The notes beneath the pieces were generated by a model. That model searched no databases. It was not told where the DNA came from and was given only the letters and a program-made list of their open reading frames with translations. This document shows, piece by piece, positions 13,601-25,600 of a stretch of 64,000 nt of DNA. The position numbers and the translations under genes are program-made. The DNA comes from Flabesymbios commensalis. Taxonomy: Eukaryota; Annelida; Polychaeta; Terebellida; Flabelligeridae. The stretch lies in contig OZ024912.1 of NCBI GenBank assembly GCA_964017125.1, positions 82,178,658 through 82,242,657 of the forward strand, in the 5' to 3' direction. The first letter of the stretch is position 1. The number at the start of each line of letters is the position of its first letter.

Positions 13601-16600
13601 CCATTCTGTCGAGGACTGGGATGTCCCCCTCGACAGCTGGTCTGCTACCGTGTTTAGGATCCCGGCTATGTGACGAGACCTCACTCTCACCTTGTGGTTG
13701 AACAGGAAAAAGTGAAGAAACTCTGCAACACGGGATGTGGGGTTGGACCGAGTACCTCCCTGGTGGTTGATGTACGCCACCACAGTGGTGTTGTCTGACA
13801 ATACCAGGAGGTCTCGGTCCCGGATGTGAGCGATGAAGGACTGGCAAGCCCGCAGCACCGCAGTCATTTCCAGAATATTGATGTGCCTCGATTCGCTCAC
13901 ACCCCAGGTGCCCTGAACGGATAGTGAGTTCAGACAAGCACCCCACCCCTGAGTTGAAGCATCTGTAAACATCTGCACTTGGTGTTGAAATGGGCAGAGG
14001 GACACCCCTAGTAGGAGGTTCTGTTCCTCCGACCACCACTGCAGAGCTAATGAGGCCTCTTCTGAGGCCGCTACCTTGCGATATGGAGTCATAGACACCG
14101 GGCTCCATTGGGAACTCAGGCTTCTTTGAATCGGCCTGAGCATCGTGGCTCCTAAAGGAACAATCTTCGTGAGAGATACTAGGTGGCCTATCAATCTCTG
14201 CCAGTACAATGCCGGCTGCAGAGGTTTCGTTAAAAACATTTGCAACACCCCTAGGCAGCGCTGGATGCGGTCCTGGGAGGGCCGAGCCTGGTATCTGACA
14301 AGATCGAACACTATTCCTAGGAATATCTTCTGTTGCTCTGGGTTCATGTCTGATTTTTTGAAATTGACTTTGAAACCCAGAGCAATCAGCCACGACAGGA
14401 GCCACGCTGTTATCTCCTTTGACATAGAATGGGTGTGTGCTCTGAGGAGCCAGTCGTCTAGGTATTGGTGGACTAAAACTAAAACTGAGTATGAGCAAAT
14501 GCCGCCACAGAACTGACCAGTCTCGAGAAGGCATATGGAGCCGTCGACAGTCCGAACGGGAGAGCGATGAACTGATAAACCTGACCCTTCACCACAAAGC
14601 GAAGAAACTTCCTGTGTGTCGGGAAGATGGGTACGTGAAAGTACGGTCAGGTCCAACGAGGTCAGCCACTCTCCCGGACGGACGGCACTCATGATCTGCT
14701 CTGACGTCTCCATACGAAAGGAGGGGATTATGAGGGCTCTGTTGAGAGCGGACAGGTCTATGACGGGTCTCCAGGAGCCTCCCCTCTTCGGTACCAGGAA
14801 AAGCCGGTTGTAGAAACCCGGTGAACTTGTTTGCAACACTGGTTCTACAACCTTCTTTTCTATCATCTCCAACACCAAACCCTCCAATATCCCTTGCTTT
14901 TCCGGATCTCCATATTGGGAGTAAATCAGAGGAGCGTTGGATAGTGGAGGGGGTGTGTGAAACGAAAGGGAGAGACCCCTGGTGATGAGGTCTAACGTCC
15001 AGGTGTCCGCCTGAATCTTCCGCCAAGCCGGAAGGCAGGCACCTAGACGCGACCCCACCGGGAGCTGATCTAGCGAAGGTGGAGGGTCGGGTGCACGTGG
15101 GAGGTTCTCTGGTGAAAGAGGGTAGTCACTTCTTAGAAGGGACGGTAAATCTCTTCCCTCTGAAGCCACTCCTTCTTCTGAAATTGCTTCCCCTTCCTCT
15201 CGAGGATTTACCTCTGGCAAATCCACGAAAGGAATGGGAAGTAGAGGAAGGAGTTGAAAACGAGCTTCGGAAAGAAGAGGAAGGCCTTGTGAAGCGGCTC
15301 TTATTACCGAAGGATGAAGGTCCCATCCTAAGAGTCCTATCTGTGGACTCTTGGACCTCCTTCACCAGAGAATCCTCAAACATTTTACCAGATAATAAGG
15401 TTGAAGATCTCAGCAAGCTTACACCAGAGCTAGTCACTTCTTATTAACTTTAGCTAGCACTGAGTCTCTACGAAATAATTCAATATTTGCGAGTGACTTA
15501 GTCTGAATCGTCAAAGCCTTTCCGAAATCCCTTTTAGATTCTCTTAAGAGAAGAACGCGCGAAGTTTCAAAAAGATTAGAAAATTCTTCGGGAAGCTTCA
15601 AAGCATCCAGCATACCGAACATTTCATCTAATAATTTTTCTCTAGTCGCCGACATCAGCAAGGCATTGTTCAATAGAGCAATCGCCCACCGAGCGTCTTG
15701 GGACATGTCCGACATCGATTTAAAATCGATAATGGGTTGCGGTTTAGCCCTAGAAATAAGTTAATCCTCCGCCGAAACTTGAACTTTTTGCGGCAGCAAG
15801 GGAAAGTTAACGTCAGAAAACGCGATTTTTTCCAATTTTACTTTTCTCTGTAACATTTTACCTTTAGGTAAAGAACCAGTATTATTATTATTACCCTTAA
15901 TATCAGCATCCAAATCCTTCCACAACAAGGAAAGCCAGGAGGAAAGGGGAAGTTTATTCTCCTCTTGATTTAAATCCTGATCCGATCCCATACAGGCCAA
16001 AGGCGTCTTACTAGGTTTTTTCGAAATTGAGGTAAGAGTGATACCTAAGGTGTCCGCCACACCTTGGACAATCACCTGAAAAGGGATTTTCGACTCAGCA
16101 TGAGGATCGTTAGAAGATTTATTCCTTTTACTCTGATTAATTTCTGACTCAGAAGAAGACAATGCTCTTCTCTTCCTCGAAACCTTTCTCTGGATATCGT
16201 CCTCTTCTGACGAGAGAAAGTCATTCCTAGGGCGCTCGAAAGAAGGGTGTTGAAAACCCCGATTGTCCTCTATCTCAGAATCAGATGAGAATTCTAAAAA
16301 TTCAGTATCTAACTGATTACTCTTGTGACGGTTTGTCAGTGGGTGTTTAAGTCTGGGAGGTTCAGCTGCTATACTGTCAAAATCATCTATAAGCGGAAAT
16401 CTGACATTCAAATCTCTATAAGACTGAGTATGGTCAGCATTTCTGCCAAAGGCGGACTGATGCCGGTCAAACCCTTGATGGTTCCTAGGGTGCCGGACAT
16501 CCTGAAAAGACACAGAGTCATCTGCTCTGTTTTCACCCCACAGAGGTTCAGATTCCCCGGAACGACCAACCGGTCTGCCGGTGTCCCGGTATCTCCCGGT

Positions 16601-19600
16601 CTGCCGGTTTCCCGGTCTGCCGGTGTCCCGGTCTCCCGGTCTGCCGGTGTCCCGGTCTGCCGGTGTCACTGTCTCCCGGTGTCCCGGTATGCCGGTGTCC
16701 CGGTCTCCCGGTCTCCCGGTGTACACCGGTTTCTGACCCTCTATGCTGACCGGTCTTCTCAGGAGGTCCGCAACCCTCCTCGGGTCTCGCGGCCTCGTCC
16801 CAAACATGGGGTCTAGGTCCTCATAAGAAACATGCCTAGTGCTACTTCGAGCACAGCCCATACTCAAAGTAGCACTAGCCACTTTGTCTAACAAGTCCTC
16901 GGTCTGGCCGAGACTTTGGGCATCTGCCTGTACTACAGGCGTAGTCAAATTCAATGACTTAGGCTGTTGGACCACCGGTTCTGATGTGCTTTTATTGTTG
17001 TTCTGCAAGAAGGAAAGAAAATTATTAAACATTTGCACATTATTATCATTCAAAACCAAAGGAGAAGGGGAGGGTTGGCTCACCATCACCGGAGCTAATT
17101 CGGGAACTAAGGTGGGTTGTACCACCTCTTCAATAACATAAAATTGCTCAGAATGTATTTGCGCGAGAGGAGCACCAGGAGAAGAAGGGGAAGATGATAC
17201 TTCTTCAAAGGCACTTGGCTGGGGAGGTGCAGTGCCAGGAAGAAATTTGCCACCTTTGCTTAATTGAGCTTCTTTCTCTTTCTTCCTTCTATGTGCTAAA
17301 CCCGCCTGTCTCTTCTCTATCGAGTCCCACTCTGGACCGGAGACAGCTGAACAGTGCATACAGGGATGTGATCGACCACAAGTTCGATGATTAAAACACT
17401 GGTCGTGCGGGTCCGTCTTAATTAACGCCACCCCGCAAGATGGGTTAGCACATGTTTTCTTCATGTTACAGTTAGTGGGGATCGTTAAACCGATAGCTAT
17501 GAATCAAAATAATTTCAAATAAAATAGATTTAGATCTAAACTAAAATAATTTAGCTTCAGTCCCCGTAGTATATGGTGACCTGGAGGTTGGATCGATATT
17601 CAGTAGAACTTGAATATGGGTTCCAAGACAGTCACGTTGTGTAGCGTTGCTGTAACAAACAACAAAATTTTTTACTGAGTTAGGTCCAAATTCAAATAAA
17701 TACTTAAAATAGTCTATCTAAATTTAAATGATTTAAAATCAGCGATGCCGAAAGCAATCGCTAACAACTGTAACCAGCATGGGAGACGAAAAGTGTGACA
17801 AACTACCAATGCTGCAAATGAAATAGGCCGAGGTCGTACATCGCCGTGACGCGTGAGCGATAATACAGTGATCTCTAGTAGACGTAGCTTACCGAATCTA
17901 TAGAGTTCAAAAAACTCCAAGAAAGTTTAATTTTTAATAAAAAAAAGTACGCTAATCTATCCTAAAGGTTTGTGAAGCTTACTATAATCAATGGAAATGA
18001 AGAAATAACTTCAAAATTCCGCTAAAACACTAAACAAACCTTACAAAAGCGAGAGCGAAAAAATAACCTGCCGTGTCTTGAACGACAAAGTTAAGAAGAT
18101 CGAGTTGGGGTTTTCAGGTGGGACGTCAGGACGTGACGTCACCGACCTTGATACACTCAGGTTTGATCGGCATTAATTTTAGTATAATGCATTGTCGTGT
18201 CTGGGATAACAATTGTTGAGTTACTCATATTATTTATTCACAAGGTAATGTATTTCGATATAAATACCCTTGAAGTAGTAATCGTGTCTGTAGTAGTCCC
18301 TGGGATAGGGCCATTTATCGTAGTAATCCTGTCTGTAGTAGTCCCTGGGATAGGGCCATTTATCGTAGTAAACGTGTCTGTAGTAGTCCCTGGGATAGGG
18401 CCATAATAACCCTTGAAGTAGTAATCTTGTCTGTAGTAGTCCCTGGGATAGGGCCATAATAACCCTTGAAGTAGTAATCGTGTCTGTAGTAGTCCCTGGG
18501 ATAGGGCCATAATAACCTTTGAAGTAGTAATCTTGTCTGTAGTAGTCCCTGGGATAGGGCCATAATAACCCTTGAAGTAGTAATCTTGTCTGTAGTAGTC
18601 CCTGGGATAGGACCATAATAACCCTTGAAGTAGTAATCTTGTCTGTAGTAGTCCCTGGGATAGGGCCATTTATCGTAGTAATCCTGTCTGTAGTAGTCCC
18701 TGGGATAGGGACATTTATCTGCAAAATTTTATATAATAAATTTTGTCCTAGTATACTCTGGGGCTTATGAAATCGGTGGTCTTAAGTGTCAGACATGGGG
18801 CGATTACAGTGTACGGCAATTTTTGTTATCTCCAATTGTCCAGTTTCACCAAATTTACTGTTATTTAACATGTTTAACGGGTGAAAATATAATAGTGGAC
18901 ATTTAAGTAATCCAAATCAGCCGAGGGGTTACAGAGATATCGCATTTTCCAGTTAAACTCGTTAAAGATGTTAAATAATGGTATAGCATTTAATTTACTT
19001 ACCATCGGATACGAGGAGCTGACTCCTCTCTTCCACATCATATTCAATGAATTCTGACAGCAAACGGTCGACAAAAGCTCCTGTAAAAAAGTATATTGTA
19101 GTAGATTGGAAGAAATGATCAATTAAAATCGATTATCGGTTGTTTGGTACACCAATTATGAAGATCTCTAATAAAAATCTTTAGTGGATAATTGCTAACA
19201 ATGCAAATCAATGGCCTATTCTGTTTCTAATGAAAATGCCTGGCCATGTTTAAATAATTTTACATGCTCAATTTTTCTGTTAGGCGCCCATATTCTTAGC
19301 ACAATGGTTGCATTGTAGATATGGTGGGCGTTAGTAACATATTTGACATAGAATTTTTTTGTTTTAATTTTACACATAGTCCTACATAACTTACAGAGCG
19401 GAAAAAGCTATGATTTCCAATTGAAAAAACCCTTTGTTCCGATGGTCTATAAAACACTATTTGAGTGTTGTAGGCTAAAGGTCAACTGTGATCGTAGACA
19501 TACAAACCAATTCCAAATGATGAGCTGTAAAGGTCAACTGTGATCATAGACATACAAACCAATTCCAAATGATCAGCTGTAAAGGTCAACTGTGATCATA

Positions 19601-22600
19601 GACATACAAACCAATTCCAAAAGATCGGCTGTAAAGGTCAACTGTGATCATAGACATACAAACCAATTCCAAATGATCAGCAGCCAATTCCCACCAATTA
19701 CTATTCAATTACTATTTTATAGTTACCCTGTCATGTGATGCTGCTGCCATCTCCAGACACGTGAAGTTTCCCCACGTTGGGTATTTACGTTCTATCAGCA
19801 GGGCAGACTTCTCTGGATCTGTGTTGTGACACTCGTCTAAAACCTTCACAGCCTTCTTCTCAAATTCCCTGTAGGATATGCAAATGTGTTTATTTAGATA
19901 TGGGAAAATAAGGGAGAATAGAGCACTTGTCCATTAAATAAGGAGTAAGCCTTCATGATGTTGATACATTTGACAAAAGCTGTATTTTCATACAGCATGA
20001 AAATGAACTGTGTGTCTATTTTCACAAATGACATAACAGCCATTCTTTGCCTGTAAAGCTACAACGTCAGATAGAAATAACAATGAAAAATAGACACTTC
20101 CTAAATTGAATGATTTCATTTACTCAGCAAACTATTTTCTTAATTTCAGTGGTATTTTCAGTGGCAGAGATTCCCGTCGGTCATGGGGAAAAATCCGACT
20201 TTAATTGTTGTAAGTCGAAAAAGGCCACTATCAGATCAGAAAGGGTCATTTTTAAGCCATATAATGAATCTGTATTTACTTACTGGAAATTGAAAATATC
20301 TTGAATTTGGAAATATCCGGAAAATTGGCATCTCTGTGGATTAGTTTTGGGGACGCTTTGAAAAATTATCGTAGGTCTTACACCCTGCACATTCACTTAC
20401 ATTTTATGTTGTAAATATGAGTTACGTAGATCCAGATCGTGATGCTCGACCTTGGCTTCCAGCCAGCTGTAGATCTTAGTGGCCGCGATCGCTGACGATA
20501 TCGCCTCGTCCGTCCTCTCCCATAGAAATAGCGCCAGAGCCTGCCTATTAACAGATAAACACATAATGGCGAGGCTAAATAGAAAGCAAACACAGGCATT
20601 CATCCAATGCAGTTTCAATGTTGGCCCACCGTCTTCGTCACTGGCCTAACATTGAAACAGCATTGGGTGAATGCATTGTTTGCTTGGAAATTAGTGGCAG
20701 TGATGGCCCACCATCCTCTCCCATAGAAACAGCACCAAGGCATGTCTGTCATAAAAAACTACAATATGTCACACAGACTAATTCACCAATTATAACCCTT
20801 CCAAACCCTATGTACACCCATAGTCGTTTATATCCTTTATCATCAGTCGTTTAATCCGAAATTACATGAAATATTTGATCTCGAAATACACACTATTTCA
20901 CAATTTTTTTTCAGTGTTTTTTTTTGGGGCTTGAACCTTAACCTCTAAACGTATATATATATATATATTGTACGCGGTCCTATCAGCACTTACCTGTTCA
21001 TGAGGACGGCCCATAGGAAGAGCTCCAGGCACGGTGTGTTAAACCTACTTTCTCTGGTGTCAGTCACCGCCTCATCTCGCTCTACATCCCCGTCAGGGGT
21101 GGATTGATCGTCCAGCCACTGACGTTTCCACCCGGTCAGCCTGTACAGCAGCGCGTCCACATCCTCCAGCGTAAACACGTGACGATTTGTCTTCTCATGT
21201 AACAGCTGACGTAGCTGACTCACTTTAGGCGCCTGTATAAATAGAAACAAGTCATGATTTATTAGCTCCTAAAGTGATAATCGCAGCCACAGTTACCCTT
21301 TTTTATTCAAACCTTAAAACCCTGAAATATTTTTGTATAAACCATGGACACCACAGTTTTTTTTACAATTTGAAATAATCATAAAAATTGATAAAAGTCT
21401 TAGTTATCTTTTTGCGCTTGATTTGAATACCTATGTTATGGGTCTACGGCCATTATTTATCTTTAATTCTTACAGTGCAAGGATCGATTTCAGCCAAATT
21501 AGATCCCCGCACTGAAAGAGTAAACCTTTAAAGAAGAGACATTAATTAACTCTTACGGTGCGGAGATAGGATTTAGTCGTCAGAATCTGACGTCTGTAGA
21601 CGTCAGATTCTGACAACTAAAGTCGATCAACATCAGATTCTGACGACTAAAGTCCATCCCCGCACTGTAAGATTAAAATATTTCTAACGGCCGGAAACCC
21701 ATAACATAGGTATTCAAATGAATCAGAAAGTGCTAACTAAGACATTTATGATGATTTCAAATTGAAAAACCCCTTTGGTTGCGATGTTTTTTACAAATTA
21801 AGTCAGCGCTTTAAGGGTAAAGGAGAAATAGGCATTAAAATTGGTAAATGTTTTGATTCAATTTGTACAAATATAACTGATTTTTACCCACTTGATGTTG
21901 TGGGTCGCAGTAGCTCAACCAAACAGTTTTTATCTAGTTTCATACAGTTAGTCCAATCAAAACAGAGTTGAGTTGTGTCATTTTCCTGTATGCCAGGACA
22001 AGATGTTAGAATACTGTTGTTTTTTTGTCAGGCCAGGGTAGCAGACGGAGCTCAACATTAACCCTTAAAGCACTGAATTACTTTGTAAAAGACATCACAA
22101 CTAAAGGGGTTTTTTTCAATTTGAAATCATCATAAATGTCTTAGTTAGCTCTTTCCAATTCATTTGAATACCTATGTTATGGGTTTCCGGCGGTTAGAAA
22201 TATTTTTAATCTTACAGTGGGGGGATCGACTTTAGTCGTCAGAATCTGACGTCTACAGACGTCAGATTCTGACAACTAAAGTTGCATCATAACTGTCATC
22301 GTTAGCTCTTTCCGATTCATTTGAATACCTCTGTTATAGGTCTATGGCCATTAGAAATATTTTTACACTTAAAATGTGGGAATCGACTTTAGTCGGCAGA
22401 ATCTGACGTCTACAGACGTCAGATTCTGATGTCTAAAGTCGATCCCCGCGCTGTAAGGGATAAACAAACACTATTTTTGTGTTTGCTGGGATACATCTTG
22501 CGACACAAATCAACTCGACGAACAAAACTATTTTTAACTTGTTGAGTTGAGTCACATCTCAAGGTGTATGGCAGGCTTTAAGGTCAGGTGTTCCGAAAAT

Positions 22601-25600
22601 AAAAGTTATAAATATCGAGTGAGGGTTTGTAAATAATCGAATAGATACTGTATAATTTAAATTTTGCTGTATTTTGTGTTTTAAATCGAAATGCATTGTG
22701 CTATTTTTTTAGTTGGCCTGTCTATGTGAGAGCTGTGTACATAAGAGTTTCCTATGGTTAGTTAAGCATCAGGTATAAAGTGACAGGTCTCAAGTTCTAA
22801 GATAATCATCTCAGCAAAAATGAGATGTTGACCAAATGGAAAATTGATGTCACGATGGTGGCCAACATCAATCCAACATTGGGTCAATGTCTCGTGTGGT
22901 TCAACACGGCCAACATCAACAAGAAAAATGGTCAACGTCTTGCGTTTTGAGTCAATGTCTTGCATTTGGCACAATACCAATCTCGAGCAGCTGGTATTGT
23001 GTAACAAAAGCTAAATCTCACACGATACTGGGGGAGTTGGGCTGTTGCTGCAGAGTAAACATTACACACGCAGTGGTGAAATTTGAGATTTAAAAATTAT
23101 AAACATACTGTATTTTTACTGATACAGTAGACCTTACTAAGCCGTCACCCTTTTAAACAACCAACCTCTTACGTGGTATGTTCCCTTCTTTAAGCCATTC
23201 AGATTTCCGATGTTTTGTTAGGCTACAGGGAACCCTGAATTAGTACTGTACATAAAGTATAGTGTGAATGTGAAATCGATGCTTTGTTAGGCTGCGGGAC
23301 CCCTAAAATAGTGAATTAAGTACGGTATAGTGTGATTGTGATATCCTACCAAATGTTGAAGCGTCCTGCGTTAGTTTTCCATAGAGCGATGCCATCAAGA
23401 AGTGAAAACAGCAAAATAACAACTGTGCAAATAAGAGAAAGGATGAACATATAAACTACAGATGTAGAAGAGAGATGTACCTTGACTAAAGCCTGATGGA
23501 CACAAGGATCTATCGAGTGAACAAAAAAAAATTTTTATGAGAATTGCTGCCGCAATACCCATCTCAAGGTAAATAAAAATGACTTAATTTTTAATAAATA
23601 AATAAGTATATCACCTAAAACGAAAGCTGCAAATGTTATTGAAGTATACAATTATTTAATCAATAAACTTTCTTGAAAATATGCATTGCAGTTCATAAAT
23701 GAGAGCAAACATTTTTCCATATGGCTGAGTAATCAAAGACATCACATTTATTTAAATTCAAATGAAATGTTAAAAACAGAAAGTATCATACAAAATATGT
23801 ATTTTGACAATAAATAAGAGAAATGTGCCAGTACTGAAATATGTGGAATACTAGAATATTATAAGATTCATGGAATAATTATGTGAAACTAATGAAATAT
23901 TTCATAATACTAAAACATAAATAAATAATTCAATAGATGAAAATACAAAAATATGTGAGAACAATCAGTGGGGGATCCAGGATCTGGAGAAAGGGGGGGC
24001 ACCCGGAGTTTTGGGGGCTTGCCCCAAAGATTTCAAGTCAATTTAGGGGACTTTTAAAAGTATTTGGCAAAAATATGACTCCTCCTGAGCCTTTCCCCCC
24101 CCCCCCCCACCCCCCCTGGATCCGCCACTGACAATGAAACAAGAAAATACTGAGCTATGTGGAAAATATCATATAGTACTGAGATAAGTGGAAAACCTCA
24201 TAAAATACTGAGATATGTGGAAAATAGACAGAGTATGGTACTACCTGTACCATGTTAAAAATTAGGGCATACAGTGAAAAAAGAATGATATCAAGATCTT
24301 AGTGACTATTCTAATAACATCAGTCAATGAGTATTTATTGTTTGAACACATCAATATGTGATTATCAGAAATAAATGTTCATTACCATATTACCAAATTT
24401 TACAAACATATGTATTCATTCATCATATGTTCAACAATTCCTGGTCAACAAAATATTTAGTGATATATATTAGTGTCTAGTGTGGAAGGAATCTGACCTA
24501 TGGTGGAAGTCACATTAAACCTTCTGTGTTGCATGTTTTTCGTTGATTTCTCAGACAATTATTATCTGAATTCCATAAAATTTTGCAAGCACTATTTTCT
24601 AGTCTGTAACTATCCTGAAAATTTCAGCAATTAATACTATACAATTAAAACAATTTGACATGTGGAAAATTGCTAATTATGACGCTCCTCTATAAACCCA
24701 TTGATCTAGGCGTCGTAATCCTTCTTCATGGAAAATGATCAAAAATTGACTATAAAATCAGTGAAAAAAATACAACACAGCTAGGTCTTATGTGATTTTT
24801 ACTTTAGTTAGTGTTTTTAAGGCAATCTGACCTACTTAGTGTTATCAGAGGGTGAGTGAGGTGACATGACCTAGTTATTGTTTGTGGGTCAGTAGAGATA
24901 ACCTGACCTTATTGTAGAGGGTGGTGAGTATTGCTGGTGTGAGGTATTCACGCATCACGAGGCCGCTCTGCAGAAGTAACCGCACAAAGTCTACCTTATT
25001 ATCCACCAGGGCATCCGTCATCACAATGTCAAGCTGACCTGAAAAAAACCCCAGTAAACTTTTACCTTTTTAGCGCAGGAATCAATTTTAGACGTCAGAA
25101 TCTGACCTCTAAAATCAATCTTTTATATTCAAAATTAACATATATTCTGATTTAAATTATACATATATAATTACTTTCACCCACTTTTAACCTCACGATG
25201 CATTAAAGCATCATTTTACATCCCTGAAAACAGACTCAATTTTCCTACAACAAAGGGTTTTAGAACGAACATTTCCATGAAACTGGTTTACCAATACATG
25301 GCCTCTTCATCCACTACAAGTCGAGAATTGCGGCAGCAATTCGCGGCTTGTAGTGGATGAAGATGACAATGGTAAATTCAGGCTTGAAAGGATTAACCCC
25401 TTCACTACCATACATCATTCGTCATGTTACTTAACCATACATGACGGAAATTCCCGTCGGATTTACTATAGTTACACAAGGATCCCTGGATCCTGGCATG
25501 CACTTCGGTCTGGAAGTGAAGTGGTGAAGGTTGTGAGTAGAGGTGGCAAGACAAAAAAAAATGGATAAAAATTGAAATTCTATAATGCAACACTTTAAAG

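Larger units (their letters stand above)
11305..18265 (-). mobile_element. DIRS-like tyrosine-recombinase retrotransposon, 6961 bp
   Basis: Inverted terminal repeats, an internal complementary region, a gag-like region and a polyprotein region (reverse transcriptase, RNase H, tyrosine recombinase) are all present in the order expected for the DIRS1 group, on the same strand as TRPM. It is inserted in the 53-bp array without target duplication: the flanks CCATAATA and ACCCTTG rejoin to a normal unit. The terminal repeats differ by a few bases and one short indel, so the copy looks young. It is nearly whole in structure, but its coding regions appear to carry a small number of breaks (about two to four). 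Treated as a fossil copy. Confidence 0.93.

Noticed and set aside
13308-14534. 408-codon minus-strand frame within the DIRS pol region
   Set aside because: Overlaps the reverse transcriptase and RNase H region out of its main frame; not an independent gene.
12675-15447. Plus-strand open frames opposite the DIRS pol region
   Set aside because: Antisense shadows of the retroelement coding strand without family resemblance.
20393-20599. Alternative minus-strand frame at exon 14
   Set aside because: The other frame gives the conserved TRPM motif LALFLWER and joins its neighbours in phase.
24098-24118. Poly-C run, with others near 35430 and 63242
   Set aside because: Simple homopolymers; in MITE interiors or random, and length may be unreliable in assembly.
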